The notes beneath the pieces were generated by a model. It was not told the DNA's origin, searched no databases, and worked only from the letters and a program-made list of their open reading frames with translations. Position numbers and translations under genes: made by a program. DNA of 64,000 nt from Curtobacterium sp. SGAir0471 (lineage in GTDB: Bacteria; Actinomycetota; Actinomycetes; Actinomycetales; Microbacteriaceae), in contig NZ_CP027869.1 of the NCBI RefSeq assembly GCF_005490985.1, positions 1,302,001 through 1,366,000 on the forward strand, in the 5' to 3' direction. Positions 16,523 to 25,607 of the stretch are shown in pieces. Each line of letters begins with the position of its first letter. The stretch's first letter is position 1.

Positions 16523-17170
16523 CTACATGTCGCGGTAGCGCTTCGCCTCGGCGAGCTTCGTGCGGAGCTCGTCTGCCGTGAAGCGCGTGACGTACCCGGG
16601 GGTGTCTCGCTGGATCCGCCAGCCCTCGGCGAGGGGACCGGCGTCGACGACGTCGAACCCGAACTGGTCGATCAGCTCGGACACGACCCGCTTGGCCTCG
16701 GCGTCGTCACCCGCGACCACCAGGGCGCGGCGGTCGGGCGTGCCGGCCGGGGTGGCCTCGTCGGTGAGCGCGGGGGCGGCGATGTGGTTGAACGCCTTGA
16801 CCACCCGGGCGCCGCGCAGGTGGTCCTGCAGGAGCTCCGCGGTGGTGGTCGTCTCGTCGTCGAGGGACGCGATGTGGCCGTCCCGTTGCGGGTAGTAGTT
16901 GTTCGTGTCGATGACGACCTTGCCGACCAGGGGCTCGACCGGGATCGTCTCGATCGCCGCGAGCGGGGTGGTGACGACGACGATGTCGCCCGCTGCCGCC
17001 GCCTCGTCGCGGGTCGCTGCTCGGGCGTGCTCGCCGAGCTCCGATACGAGGTCCTGCAGGGTCTCGGGGCCGCGTGAGTTGGCGATCACGACCTCGTGAC
17101 CGTGCTGCACGGCGAGGCGCGCGAGCTGAGAACCGATGTTGCCTGCTCCGATGATGCCGATCGTTGTCAT
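16523..17170 (-). CDS. NADPH-dependent F420 reductase-like oxidoreductase
   Basis: 215 residues from the ATG at 17170. The N-terminal Rossmann motif TTIGIIGAGNIGSQLARLAV and the NSRGPE loop (2'-phosphate of NADP) define the F420-dependent NADP oxidoreductase family; later VVIDTNNYYPQRDG and VKAFNHIAAPAL are family blocks. It may reduce F420 with NADPH or act on another substrate; the family is often misassigned, so the cofactor stays open. Divergent from the GNAT gene at 17293. Confidence 0.88.
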   Translation of the reverse strand: MTTIGIIGAGNIGSQLARLAVQHGHEVVIANSRGPETLQDLVSELGEHARAATRDEAAAAGDIVVVTTPLAAIETIPVEPLVGKVVIDTNNYYPQRDGHIASLDDETTTTAELLQDHLRGARVVKAFNHIAAPALTDEATPAGTPDRRALVVAGDDAEAKRVVSELIDQFGFDVVDAGPLAEGWRIQRDTPGYVTRFTADELRTKLAEAKRYRDM

Positions 17171-17292
17171 GCGGTCGTGCAACGCGGCTCGGTGCGGAGC
17201 ATTCCCACCCGAGCGTGCGCCGAGACGCGCGGTGCGTCCACTCCGGTGCGGACCACCGTACGGCCGCTGTCGCTCGGGTGCATGATGGCGCC

Positions 17293-17589
17293 ATGGCCCA
17301 CGAGTTCCGCGACGAAGCCGACCGCGACCGCTACGCGATGTACGTCGACGGCGAGCTCGTGAGCGTCCTCGACTACCGGGCCGGGGACGACGCCGTGTCG
17401 TTCCCGCACACCTACACGGTCCCGAAGCACCGCGGACACGGCTACGCGGCGGAGCTCGTCGCGCACGCCGTCGGCGACGTCGAGGCCAGGACCACGAAGC
17501 GCATCGTGCCGATGTGCTGGTTCGTCGGCAAGTGGTTCGACGAGCACCCGGAGAAGGCCGACCTGCTCAGCCGCGGCGCCGCGGACTGA
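17293..17589 (+). CDS. Small GNAT-family N-acetyltransferase (YjdJ/Gcn5-related type)
   Basis: 98 residues. Short acetyltransferase with VDGELVSVLDYR at the N-terminus, VPKHRGHGYAAELVAHAV as the acetyl-CoA pyrophosphate loop, and the conserved end VPMCWFVGKWFDEHPE. This is the YjdJ-like (COG2388) group, whose C-terminal Cys (here in PMCWFV) can be catalytic. Start ATG at 17293 was taken because it gives the usual N-terminus. Confidence 0.88.
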   Translation: MAHEFRDEADRDRYAMYVDGELVSVLDYRAGDDAVSFPHTYTVPKHRGHGYAAELVAHAVGDVEARTTKRIVPMCWFVGKWFDEHPEKADLLSRGAAD

Positions 17590-17645
17590 CACATCCGACG
17601 GTCCGGTCGCAGCGTCGCTGCCGGACACGAACACCCGGAGACACC

Positions 17646-18107
17646 GTGCCCACCATCACCCCGTTCCTCTGGTTCGACGACCAGGCCGAGCAGGCCGCCA
17701 CGTACTACACGGAGCTCTTCCCGGACAGCCGGGTCGACAGCGTCGCGCGGACCCCGGAGGGCACCGCCCTCGTCGTCGAGTTCACCCTGCTCGGCCAGCC
17801 GTACCGGGCGATGAACGGCGGCCCGGGGCACCCGCACACCGACGCCGTGTCCTTCCAGGTCGACGTCGACACCCAGGAGGAGCTCGACCGGATCTGGGAC
17901 GCGCTCCTCGCCGACGGTGGTCGGCCGCTCGCGTGCGGATGGCTCCACGACCGCTGGGGGCTGACCTGGCAGGTGACCCCGTCGATGATGGGCGACCTGA
18001 TGACCGGCGGCGGCGACCCGGAGGCGAACGCCCGGGTGTTCCGCGCGATGCAGGACATGGTCAAGCTCGACATCCCGGCGCTGCAGGCCGCAGCGGCCGG
18101 CGGATGA
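17646..18107 (+). CDS. PhnB-like VOC protein (3-demethylubiquinone methyltransferase-like fold)
   Basis: 153 residues from a GTG. ITPFLWFDDQAEQAATYYTELF, then YRAMNGGPGHPHTDAVSFQVDVDTQEELDRIWDALL and GWLHDRWGLTWQVTP are classic blocks of the PhnB/3-dmu-9_3-mt family. These proteins have the VOC fold but no demonstrated methyltransferase activity in most cases. It follows the GNAT gene by 56 bp and is probably co-transcribed. Confidence 0.88.
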   Translation: MPTITPFLWFDDQAEQAATYYTELFPDSRVDSVARTPEGTALVVEFTLLGQPYRAMNGGPGHPHTDAVSFQVDVDTQEELDRIWDALLADGGRPLACGWLHDRWGLTWQVTPSMMGDLMTGGGDPEANARVFRAMQDMVKLDIPALQAAAAGG

Positions 18108-18193
18108 CGAGGAGCCGGGGTGTCCGCCGGTAGGGTGGCGGGACCCACCAGTGCCGGGAGACCGGCGCACCCGGTCACAGGCTGGAGGACCCG

Positions 18194-18760
18194 ATGAGCA
18201 GCCCGAGTGCAGACGTCCGCGGCGGCCGCACGACCGACGACGTCCGCAACACGGACATCGGCCGCGCCTACACCGAGCTCTCCCGCATCACCCGACGTGC
18301 GAGCATCCGGGCACGCGGCGACGACCTCGTGCTCAGCGTCGTCGACCAGTCCCTCGTCGACTTCGTCGTCCAGCACCCCGGCTGCATGGCGATCGACATC
18401 GCCCGCTACCTGCGGCTGAACCGGTCGACGATCTCCCGACAGCTCTCCGGCCTGCTCGCAGCGGGGCTCGTCCGCACCACCGACGGCGGCTCCGGCAACG
18501 CGAAGCCGCTCGAGGCGACCGACGCCGGCCGTGCCGCACTCGAGCGCTCGGTGCGTCTGCACCGCGACGCGCTCGAGGAACGGCTCGCCGACTGGTCCGA
18601 CGACGACGTCGCGCTCCTCGCCGGCCTGCTCGAACGACTCGGCGCCGCCGACGAGGCCGGTCTCCCCATGCCCGCGCGCGCGACCGACGACGGCGCCGGC
18701 GCCGACACCGGTCACGGCGGCGACGGCGACCCCGGGCGCGACGGTCCCACCGCCTCGTGA
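18194..18760 (+). CDS. MarR-family transcriptional regulator
   Basis: 188 residues. The winged HTH runs over VVQHPGCMAIDIARYLRLNRSTISRQLSGLLAAGLVRTTDGG (about 58-98), followed by the dimer helices. The last 35 residues are an Asp/Gly/Thr-rich tail. An upstream TAGGGT at 18131 could be a -10 element. Its stop overlaps the start of the phosphoesterase gene (GTGA), so both are one operon. Confidence 0.88.
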   Translation: MSSPSADVRGGRTTDDVRNTDIGRAYTELSRITRRASIRARGDDLVLSVVDQSLVDFVVQHPGCMAIDIARYLRLNRSTISRQLSGLLAAGLVRTTDGGSGNAKPLEATDAGRAALERSVRLHRDALEERLADWSDDDVALLAGLLERLGAADEAGLPMPARATDDGAGADTGHGGDGDPGRDGPTAS

Positions 18761-19266
18761 CCACCTCGTTCGTCCTGCTCTCCGACACCCACCTGCCGAA
18801 GCGCGCGAAGGACCTGCCCGCCGGGCTCTGGGCGGACATCGACGCCGCGGACCTCGTCGTGCACGCGGGGGACTGGGTGGACCTCGCCACCCTCGACGCC
18901 GTGCAGGGACGGTCCCGCCGCTCCGAGGGCGTCCGCGGCAACAACGACGGCCCCGAGTTCGACGACCGACTGCCGCTCGTCGCGCGGTTCACCGTCGAGG
19001 ACCTGCGGTTCGCCCTGGTGCACGAGACCGGTGCCGCGACGGGCCGCGAGCGTCGGGCCGACGCCGCCTACCCGGACACCGACGTGCTCGTCTTCGGGCA
19101 CTCGCACATCCCCTGGGACTCGGTCGCGCCCTCGGGCATGCGCCTGCTCAACCCCGGGTCGCCGACGGACCGCCGTCGACAGCCCGACTTCACCTGGATG
19201 CGGGGCACGGTGGACGGGCGCGCACTGACGGTCGAGACGGTCCGCCTGCCCCCGGCAGCCCGCTGA
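18757..19266 (+). CDS. YfcE-type metallophosphoesterase
   Basis: 169 residues from a GTG overlapping the marR-type stop. All calcineurin-fold signatures are visible: SDTHLPKRAK (D-x-H), HAGDW (GD), GVRGNNDG (GN-D) and FGHSHIPWD (GH-x-H), giving a two-metal site. YfcE/MJ0936-type enzymes are phosphodiesterases of unsettled substrate. Cytosolic. Confidence 0.92.
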   Translation: MTTSFVLLSDTHLPKRAKDLPAGLWADIDAADLVVHAGDWVDLATLDAVQGRSRRSEGVRGNNDGPEFDDRLPLVARFTVEDLRFALVHETGAATGRERRADAAYPDTDVLVFGHSHIPWDSVAPSGMRLLNPGSPTDRRRQPDFTWMRGTVDGRALTVETVRLPPAAR

Positions 19267-19312
19267 CGCGACGCAGCGGTCGGGACGGCGGGCAGGGACC
19301 GCGCGGACGCTC

Positions 19313-19356
19313 CGGACGGGAGGCGCGGCTGCTGTCCGCCCCGCGCCTCCCGTCCG
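19313..19356. terminator. GGAGGCGCGG palindrome (family A), 16-bp perfect arms
   Basis: CGGACGGGAGGCGCGG (19313-19328) pairs with 19341-19356, loop 12 nt. It sits between the convergent phosphoesterase and thiD-tenA genes and would stop transcription from both sides. Confidence 0.78.
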
Positions 19357-19387
19357 TCCCGTGGCGGGTGCCACCGCCGTGGTCCGG

Positions 19388-20920
19388 TCAGCCGCGCCAG
19401 CAGGGCGGCTCCGTGGGCATCCGGAAGAACGCGAGCTCCCACTCGGTCGACTGCCGGTGCGCCCGCGCCATCCGCCCCCGCTCCGCCGGGTCCGCAGCCG
19501 CGGCGAGTGCCTCGACCCGTGCGGTCGCCGCGGCGCTCGCCGCCGCGAACGTCGGGTCCCCGTACGCACCGAGCCAGTCCGCGAACGGGTGTCCCTCCGG
19601 AGCGTGCCCGAGCTGCGTCCCGACCCAGGCGTAGACCCGGAAGCACGGCAGCACGGCGGCGGCGAGCACCCCGACCGACCCGCTGTCGGCCGCGTCCTGC
19701 AGGTGGGCGAGGTACCCCGCGCAGGTCGGGTGGACCGGGTCGTCGGCGTGGGTGCCGGCCAGATGGCGGTGGTGCAGGTCCCGTGCCTCGTCGGCGCAGC
19801 CCTGTGCGGCTGCGGCCCACTCCGCTGCGGCGTCGCCGTCCGAGGCCGTTGCCAGGCGCCGGAGGTGCTGCTCGTAGGCCCGCAGGTAGTGGAGGTCCTG
19901 CGCGAGGTACCCGGCGAACACGTCCGGGTCGAGCGTGCCGTCGGCGAGGCCCTCCAGGAAGCCGCACGAGAGCGTCGCGTCGAGGGTCTCCGCGACGTCC
20001 GTCCACCACCGGTCCGTCCAGGTCACCGCGGGCAGGGCCGCACGGGTACGGGCGCCGTGGTCGACCGGGCCGTTGCCCGTCCCGACGTGCAGGGCGTCGG
20101 CACCGCGGAGCGCCTCGGTGAGCCAGGACTTCGCCTCGCCGACCGCGAGCTCCCAGTCGCCGTCGCGTGCCGCCAGCGTCGCGATCGCACTCGACAGCGA
20201 GCACCCCGTGCCGTGCGTGTTGGTCGTGGCGACCCGCGGCCCCCGGAAGGTCCGGGCGGAGCCGTCGGGCCGGACGAGCACGTCGTCGGAGGTCGGGCCG
20301 GTGTCGTGGCCGCCCTTCGCGAGCACCAGGACGTCCCAGCGGCGGGCCACCAGAAGTGCGGCCTCCAGGGGTGTCGCGGCGGTGCCCCCGGCGAGCGCGA
20401 CGAGGTCGGTCAGCTCCGCGCGGTTGGGGGTCACCAGGTCGGCGAGGGCGAGCAGGTCGCCCATCGCGGCCGCGGCCTGCGGGTCGAGCAGCCGATCGCC
20501 GCTCGTTGCGACCATCACCGGGTCGACGACGACCACGGGTGGGCGGTGCTCGCGGAGCCAGTCGGTGACCGTGCGGACGACCTCGACGGTGCCGAGCATC
20601 CCGACCTTGACCGCGTCGACCACGACGTCGTCCGACACGGCGTCGAGCTGCTGCCGGAGGAACCCGACGTCGGGCACGTGCACCGACCGGACCCCGTGGG
20701 TGTTCTGCGCGACGAGGGCCGTGACGACCCCCATCCCGTAGCCGTCGTGCGCCGCGATCGCCTTGAGGTCCGCCTGCAGCCCCGCGCCGCCGGTCGGGTC
20801 GGTGCCCGCGATGCTGAGGACACGCGGGACGAGCAGCCCGCCCGGTCGAGCCTGCACGACGTGCCCCGTGCGCCCCGACGCTCCGGTGCCGGTGCCGGTT
20901 CCTGCGCCCGGGGCGGTCAT
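19388..20920 (-). CDS. thiD: ThiD-TenA fusion: HMP/HMP-phosphate kinase plus aminopyrimidine aminohydrolase-type domain
   Basis: 510 residues. Residues about 30-290 are ThiD, which phosphorylates hydroxymethylpyrimidine twice: SIAGTDPTGGAGLQADLKAI, DPVMVATSGDRLL and the anion-hole HGTGCSLSSAIA. Residues about 300-510 are TenA (thiaminase II fold): FLEGLADGTLDPDVFAGYLAQDLHYL, a Cys in LPCFRVYAWVG matching the TenA nucleophile, and Glu in TEWELAFF. TenA salvages pyrimidine from damaged thiamine. The fusion puts salvage and phosphorylation in one chain. Its ATG overlaps the thiE stop (ATGA), so it is translated with thiE. Confidence 0.95.
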   Translation of the reverse strand: MTAPGAGTGTGTGASGRTGHVVQARPGGLLVPRVLSIAGTDPTGGAGLQADLKAIAAHDGYGMGVVTALVAQNTHGVRSVHVPDVGFLRQQLDAVSDDVVVDAVKVGMLGTVEVVRTVTDWLREHRPPVVVVDPVMVATSGDRLLDPQAAAAMGDLLALADLVTPNRAELTDLVALAGGTAATPLEAALLVARRWDVLVLAKGGHDTGPTSDDVLVRPDGSARTFRGPRVATTNTHGTGCSLSSAIATLAARDGDWELAVGEAKSWLTEALRGADALHVGTGNGPVDHGARTRAALPAVTWTDRWWTDVAETLDATLSCGFLEGLADGTLDPDVFAGYLAQDLHYLRAYEQHLRRLATASDGDAAAEWAAAAQGCADEARDLHHRHLAGTHADDPVHPTCAGYLAHLQDAADSGSVGVLAAAVLPCFRVYAWVGTQLGHAPEGHPFADWLGAYGDPTFAAASAAATARVEALAAAADPAERGRMARAHRQSTEWELAFFRMPTEPPCWRG

Positions 20921-21585
20921 GCCCCGCTCCACGCGCGGACGTAGGCCGCTGCCGCCGCGTGCGGGTCGGCGGCGGCGCAGATCCCGGCCACCACCGCGAC
21001 GCCCGCGGCACCGGCCGCCCGCAGCGGCGCGACGTCGTCGAGGGCGACCCCGCCGATCGCGACGCACGGGAGCCCGAGCGGCCGAGCAGCGCGCACGATC
21101 CGGGCGACGCCGTCGACGCCGAGCGCCGGCGGGTGGTCCGGCTTCGTCGCGGTGGGGTGGACGACACCGACCCCGAGCAGGTCCACCGTGCCGCGGGGCA
21201 GCGCCGCGACGGCGGCGAGGTGCTCCGGCGTGTTCGCGGTGAGCCCCACGTGGGCGTCCGGCCCGAGGAGCGCCCGGGCGGCGGCGACCGGCAGGTCCGA
21301 CTGGCCGAGGTGGACGCCCGCGACCCGGCGTCCGGCGCGTCGGGCTGCGAGCGCGACGTCGGTCCGGTCGTCCACCACGACGGTCGCGCGGTCCCCGACG
21401 GCGTCGGCCACCGCGGCGGTCAGGGCGAGGAGGTCGCGGACCGGCGCCTGCTTGTCCCGCACCTGCACGAGCCGCACGCCGGCGTCGACCGCGGCACGGA
21501 CGACGCCGAGCACGCCCCTGCCGTGCCGGTCGACGAGCACGGGGTCGGTGACCAGGTAGACGCCGAGGTCCACCGGGGCGCTCAC
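20917..21585 (-). CDS. thiE: Thiamine-phosphate synthase
   Basis: 222 residues from a GTG that overlaps the thiM stop (GTGA). It joins HMP-pyrophosphate and thiazole phosphate to thiamine monophosphate. Visible blocks: [17 protein letters not shown] (phosphate binding), [31 protein letters not shown] and [16 protein letters not shown], then CVAIGGV and [11 protein letters not shown]. Complete for the family. Middle gene of the thiM-thiE-thiD/tenA operon. Confidence 0.95.
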   Translation of the reverse strand: MSAPVDLGVYLVTDPVLVDRHGRGVLGVVRAAVDAGVRLVQVRDKQAPVRDLLALTAAVADAVGDRATVVVDDRTDVALAARRAGRRVAGVHLGQSDLPVAAARALLGPDAHVGLTANTPEHLAAVAALPRGTVDLLGVGVVHPTATKPDHPPALGVDGVARIVRAARPLGLPCVAIGGVALDDVAPLRAAGAAGVAVVAGICAAADPHAAAAAYVRAWSGA

Positions 21586-22463
21586 GGTCGGACCGCCGCA
21601 GGTGCCGTGACGTGCGTCGTGACGCGAGCCACCCGGACGACGTCCTCGGGGGTCAGCGCTGCCAGGCGGTCGAGGAACAGTGGCTGGAACGTGCCGGGCC
21701 CGCCGGCGTCCCGTGCGGCCAGCTCGGCGGCGACCGTGTGGACGAGGGTGCCGGCGACGGCGGCCGTGCCGGGGTCCTCCGGGACCACCGCCGCGAAGGC
21801 GGCGATCACGGCGCCGAGCGCGCAGCCGCCCCCGGTGATGCGCGTCAGCAGCGGTGTTCCGTTCGCGACCCGCACCACGCCCGTACCCGGCGCGACCAGC
21901 AGGTCGACGGGACCGGACACGGCGACGGCGCCCACGAGCCTCCCGTCCGACGCCCGGAGCGCGGCCTCCCGTGCCTCGTCCGTCCCGGCGGTGCTGTCGA
22001 CCCCGCGGCCCCCGTCGGCGGCGCCGAGCAGTGCGAGGACCTCCGAGGCGTTGCCGCGGAGCACGGACGGCCGGAGCGCGAGCAGCTCGTGGGCGAGGGC
22101 GGTGCGGACCGGCAGCGAGCCGACCGCGACGGGGTCCAGGACCCACGGGGTGCCGGCGTCGACCGCGGCGGTGACCGCCTCGACCGACGCCGCGCGCGGC
22201 TCGGGATGCGGTGTGCCGGTGTTGACGAGCAGGGCGTCGGCCACCCGGGCGAACGGGCCGGCCTCGGTGGTGACGTCGACCATCGCGGCGGAGGCGCCGA
22301 GGGCGAGCAGGACGTTCGCCGTCACGTTCTGCACCACCGTGTTCGTGATGCACTGCACCAGGGGGCTGCGGGCGCGCACCTCCTCGAGCAGCGTGGCGGT
22401 GCGGGCAGCCCAGTCCGGGGACGGGGCGCCGGCGGATCCGGGTACGGGCGCAGCAGTGTGCAT
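21582..22463 (-). CDS. thiM: Hydroxyethylthiazole kinase
   Basis: 293 residues from the ATG at 22463, directly behind the TPP riboswitch. It phosphorylates hydroxyethylthiazole for thiamine salvage. [26 protein letters not shown] and [12 protein letters not shown] are diagnostic. The catalytic loop reads TGGGCALGA instead of the more common TGTGC, but the Cys is kept. First gene of the operon; no thiC or thiG is nearby, so this locus is for salvage. Confidence 0.95.
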   Translation of the reverse strand: MHTAAPVPGSAGAPSPDWAARTATLLEEVRARSPLVQCITNTVVQNVTANVLLALGASAAMVDVTTEAGPFARVADALLVNTGTPHPEPRAASVEAVTAAVDAGTPWVLDPVAVGSLPVRTALAHELLALRPSVLRGNASEVLALLGAADGGRGVDSTAGTDEAREAALRASDGRLVGAVAVSGPVDLLVAPGTGVVRVANGTPLLTRITGGGCALGAVIAAFAAVVPEDPGTAAVAGTLVHTVAAELAARDAGGPGTFQPLFLDRLAALTPEDVVRVARVTTHVTAPAAVRP

Positions 22464-22466
22464 GGA

Positions 22467-22541
22467 CGATCCCTTCGCGAGTACGAGCTCGAGCAGGTTC
22501 GACGGGTGTGATCTCAGCCGCTCGGTGCGGCACCCCGTGTC
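22467..22541 (-). promoter_or_regulatory. TPP (THI-box) riboswitch
   Basis: Read on the minus strand the leader has ACACGGGGTGCC, then GGCTGAGATCACACCCG, GAACCTGCTCGAGC and GTACTCGCGAAGGGAT, which are the ordered conserved parts of the thiamine pyrophosphate aptamer (CTGAGA, ACCCG, GAACCTG, GCGAAGGGA). It ends a few bases before the thiM ATG, so binding of TPP most likely hides the ribosome site. The AAGGGA of the aptamer may itself act as the Shine-Dalgarno. Confidence 0.95.
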
Positions 22542-22615
22542 TCGGACGACACCGTACACGACGTCCGACTTCGTCCTCCGGGCACACCGGGGGTGCGGTG
22601 TGCCAGTGTTGACGG

Positions 22616-23548
22616 GTGCCTGACGTGACCCCTCCCGGACCGCCGCCCGGACCCCGAGACCCCGGCGACGCGTGGGCCGTCGGACCGGACGGCACGAAGG
22701 CCTGGGGACGCTTCGGCGCGGCCGGACTGCTCGTCGACGACGGCGCCGGACGCGTGCTCCTGCAGCACCGCGTGGAGTGGAGCCACCACGGCGGCACGTG
22801 GGGCATCCCCGGCGGAGCACGGCACCAGGGCGAGGACGCCGTCACCGCGGCGCTCCGCGAGTCCGCCGAGGAAGCGGGGGTGCCCGAGGACGGCATCGAC
22901 CTCCGGCACGCCGCCGTGCTCGACCTCGGGTTCTGGACCTACACGACCGTCGTCGGCCGGGCCCGGACCCCGTTCGAGCCGGTGATCGCCGACCGCGAGA
23001 GCCTCGCACTGTCGTGGGTGCCCGTCGCCGAGGTCGACGCGCTGCCGCTGCACCCGGGCTTCGGTGCCTCGTGGCCGGCGCTCCGAGCCGCGATCGAGAC
23101 CGTCCCGCACGTGGTGGTCGACGCGGCGAACGTGGTCGGCAGCGTGCCGGACGGCTGGTGGCGGGACCGCGCGGGTGCGGCGGAGCGACTGCTGTCGTCC
23201 GTGGCGGCGCTCGCCGCACAGGGCGTGGACGCGGGGGAGCTCGGGCTGCCGTTCGCGCGGTGGTGGCCTCGGTGGACGGTGGTGCTCGAGGGTGAGGCAC
23301 GTGCCGCAGCGGCGACGGGGAACGGTGCCGGCGGGACGGCCGGGGTCGGCGCGGACCACGGCGGCGCCTCGGTCGCGGTCGTCCGGGCCGAGGGCTCCGG
23401 CGACGACGCGATCGTCGAGGCCGCCCGCTCGGCGCTCGACGACGGTCACGCACCGGTCGTCGTCGTCACGGCGGACCGGGAGCTCCGGACCCGCGTCGAG
23501 GCCCTGGGCGCCGAGGTGCGCGGCCCGGGCTGGTTCCGCGAGCAGTAG
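22616..23548 (+). CDS. NUDIX hydrolase fused to a NYN/YacP-like domain
   Basis: 310 residues from GTG. Residues about 25-155 are a NUDIX domain with a complete Nudix box, G67 to V89 ([20 protein letters not shown] then AGV), so it should hydrolyse a nucleoside diphosphate-X. From about residue 164 [20 protein letters not shown] starts a second domain with an Asp-Ala-Asn motif, and [26 protein letters not shown] closes it; this matches PIN-like NYN/YacP ribonuclease folds. The two halves suggest coupled nucleotide and RNA processing. No operon partner on this strand. Confidence 0.85.
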   Translation: MPDVTPPGPPPGPRDPGDAWAVGPDGTKAWGRFGAAGLLVDDGAGRVLLQHRVEWSHHGGTWGIPGGARHQGEDAVTAALRESAEEAGVPEDGIDLRHAAVLDLGFWTYTTVVGRARTPFEPVIADRESLALSWVPVAEVDALPLHPGFGASWPALRAAIETVPHVVVDAANVVGSVPDGWWRDRAGAAERLLSSVAALAAQGVDAGELGLPFARWWPRWTVVLEGEARAAAATGNGAGGTAGVGADHGGASVAVVRAEGSGDDAIVEAARSALDDGHAPVVVVTADRELRTRVEALGAEVRGPGWFREQ

Positions 23549-23565
23549 CCCCGACCGCCGCTCCG

Positions 23566-24819
23566 TCAGTCCTCGGGCACGTAGCGCCGCGACGACACCA
23601 GCAGCGCCACCCACGACACCACGCCGAGCCCGACCACGACGGCCAGGACCACCGACACCGGCACCCCGGCGCCACCCACGACCGCCGCGATGACGGCCGG
23701 CGCGAGGAACCCGCTGTAGGCCACCGCGTAGAACGCCCCCGTCAACCCGGCCAGGTCCCGCGACCCGGCGATCCGCTGCACCTCGAGCAACGACGAGACC
23801 AGCGCGGTCCCCATCCCGACACCGATCACCACGTTCGCCACGAGCCCCACCCACACCGACTGCAGCTCGATCGCCAGGAGCACGATCGCGATACCGACGG
23901 TCACCACCGCGACCGCGGTCACGAGCCCGCGCGCCGAGGACACCGAGTGCACCCGCTTCGCGAACGGCTGCACGGCGCTCGACACCCCGAGCGCCACGAC
24001 GGTCGCGGCCGTGGCGAACACGAGCCCCCACTGGCCGGTCGCACCGGCCAGCCGGGTCGGCAGGTACCCGTAACCGATCGCGGCCGACCCGAAGATCCAC
24101 GGCGCGGCGACGACGACGACCCGCGTGAACCGGCGGTGCCCGGCGCTCGGGATCGCGAGCTGCCGCCACCACGGCCCGGCCAGACCGCCGTGCACCGCGG
24201 TCTCCGGCGCCCGCCACACCACGAGGGCGAACGGCGCCGCGACGCAGACGTGCACGAGGAACGGCAGGACCTCGGGCGCGGGACCCCACTGCGCGATCCC
24301 GCCCGCGACGAGCGCACCGATCCCGGACCCGAGCGTGAACGCCAGTGATGCACGCCGTGCTCCCGAGCCGACGTCGGCTCCGGGGTCGTGCCGTCCCTGC
24401 GAGAGCTCCTTCACCCAGCTGTTGCCGACCGCCATCGCGATGCCCACCGTCACCCCCGAGAACAGCCGTCCGGCCGCCAGGAACCCCGGCCCCAGCGGCC
24501 CGAGTGCCAGGAGTCCGCTGCCGACGACCGCGGCGCCGATGCCGACGAGCATGAGCGGCTTCCGTCCGTGCCGGTCGGACAGTGACCCGGCGACGAGCAG
24601 CGCGGGTGCGAGCCCGAGCACGTAGACGCCGAGGAAGGCGTTGACGAGCAGGGACGAGTAGTGCGCCCGCTCCTCGTACATGAGCAGCAGCGGCGAGAAC
24701 TGGTTGCCGCCCCACGAGCACACGAAGACCGCACCCCAGACCATCGCCCACGGCGCCACCCGGCTCGCCGGCACCGCGACCGACCCGGTGGTCGGGATGC
24801 TCCCGGTCGCACCGCTCAC
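23566..24819 (-). CDS. MFS transporter
   Basis: 417 residues from a GTG that overlaps the stop of the GntR gene (GTGA), so regulator and carrier form an operon. Twelve hydrophobic segments can be counted; GSLSDRHGRKPLMLVG is MFS motif A between segments 2 and 3. The N-terminus WAMVWGAVFVCSWGGNQFSPLLLMY and the lack of a drug-specific motif leave the substrate open. The GntR partner suggests an organic acid or sugar acid, or an antimetabolite. Confidence 0.88.
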   Translation of the reverse strand: MSGATGSIPTTGSVAVPASRVAPWAMVWGAVFVCSWGGNQFSPLLLMYEERAHYSSLLVNAFLGVYVLGLAPALLVAGSLSDRHGRKPLMLVGIGAAVVGSGLLALGPLGPGFLAAGRLFSGVTVGIAMAVGNSWVKELSQGRHDPGADVGSGARRASLAFTLGSGIGALVAGGIAQWGPAPEVLPFLVHVCVAAPFALVVWRAPETAVHGGLAGPWWRQLAIPSAGHRRFTRVVVVAAPWIFGSAAIGYGYLPTRLAGATGQWGLVFATAATVVALGVSSAVQPFAKRVHSVSSARGLVTAVAVVTVGIAIVLLAIELQSVWVGLVANVVIGVGMGTALVSSLLEVQRIAGSRDLAGLTGAFYAVAYSGFLAPAVIAAVVGGAGVPVSVVLAVVVGLGVVSWVALLVSSRRYVPED

Positions 24820-25457
24820 AGCGCACCCCGGTGCGAGGCCACGTGGGCGCGGAGGACCGCGGCGTACCGCTCGGCGTCGCCGTCGTCGAGTGCGGCGGCG
24901 AGTGCGCGGTGGTCGTCGAGCGACGCCTGCAACTGCTCCGGCCGGAGCCGCATCAGCTGGTGCCGGAGCCGCTGCTGCCGGTCGCTCAGCGTCCGGGCGA
25001 ACAGGACCGCGATCGCGTTGCGCGACGCCGCGATCACGGCCGCGTGGAACGCCGCGTCCCGCTCGACGAACCGGTCGACGTCACCGGCCGCCACCGCCGC
25101 CTCCTGTTCCGCCAGCTCGGCCTGGAGGCGCGGTGCCAGTTCCGCAGCGCGGCCGTCGGTGACGACGCGGGCCGCGGCCGTCGACTCGATCGCCTCGCGC
25201 ATCTCCAGCACGTCCGCCGCCTCGTTCGGGGACATCGGGCGCACGACGGCACCCCGGCGCGCCCCGAGCAGGATGAGTTCCTCGGCCGCGAGACGCAGGA
25301 ACGCCTCGTGCACCGGAGTCCGTGAGACGCCGATCTCCTGGCACAGGGCGTTCTCGCTGATCGCGGTGCCGCCCGGCAGGTCCCCGCGGATGATCGCCCG
25401 CTTGACGTGCTCGTAGGCCCGTTCGGCCGCGGGGAGCTCGGTGTTGGTGTCGCTCAC
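24816..25457 (-). CDS. GntR-family regulator (FadR/FCD type)
   Basis: 213 residues from a GTG at 25457 (VSDTNTELP); an upstream ATG at 25493 lies inside the palindromic operator and is less likely. The N-terminal winged HTH includes GTAISENALCQEIGVSRTPVHEAFLRLAAEELI, and the C-terminal FCD domain keeps the metal/effector residues in the pattern D-x3-H (RDAAFHAAV) and later H in LDDHRALAAAL. Probably autoregulated and controls the MFS gene it overlaps. Confidence 0.92.
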   Translation of the reverse strand: MSDTNTELPAAERAYEHVKRAIIRGDLPGGTAISENALCQEIGVSRTPVHEAFLRLAAEELILLGARRGAVVRPMSPNEAADVLEMREAIESTAAARVVTDGRAAELAPRLQAELAEQEAAVAAGDVDRFVERDAAFHAAVIAASRNAIAVLFARTLSDRQQRLRHQLMRLRPEQLQASLDDHRALAAALDDGDAERYAAVLRAHVASHRGAL

Positions 25458-25475
25458 GACAGCCGATCCTACGCC

Positions 25476-25493
25476 TTGCATGCAAGCTTGCAT
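25476..25493. promoter_or_regulatory. Overlapping palindromes, likely GntR operator
   Basis: TTGCATGCAA (25476-25485) and ATGCAAGCTTGCAT (25480-25493) are perfect palindromes that share bases, 19 bp upstream of the GntR start. The AT content stands out sharply from the surrounding DNA. FCD-type GntR proteins bind short palindromes of this kind. Confidence 0.7.
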
Positions 25494-25607
25494 CCCGAGC
25501 GCAGCGAGAACGTCACACGGCGTTCGTGACCGGATCGAGACATTCTCCGGCCACCGTCGCTACGCTGACCCTCACGTCAACGGAGACGTACCGATCAGGA
25601 GGTCACG

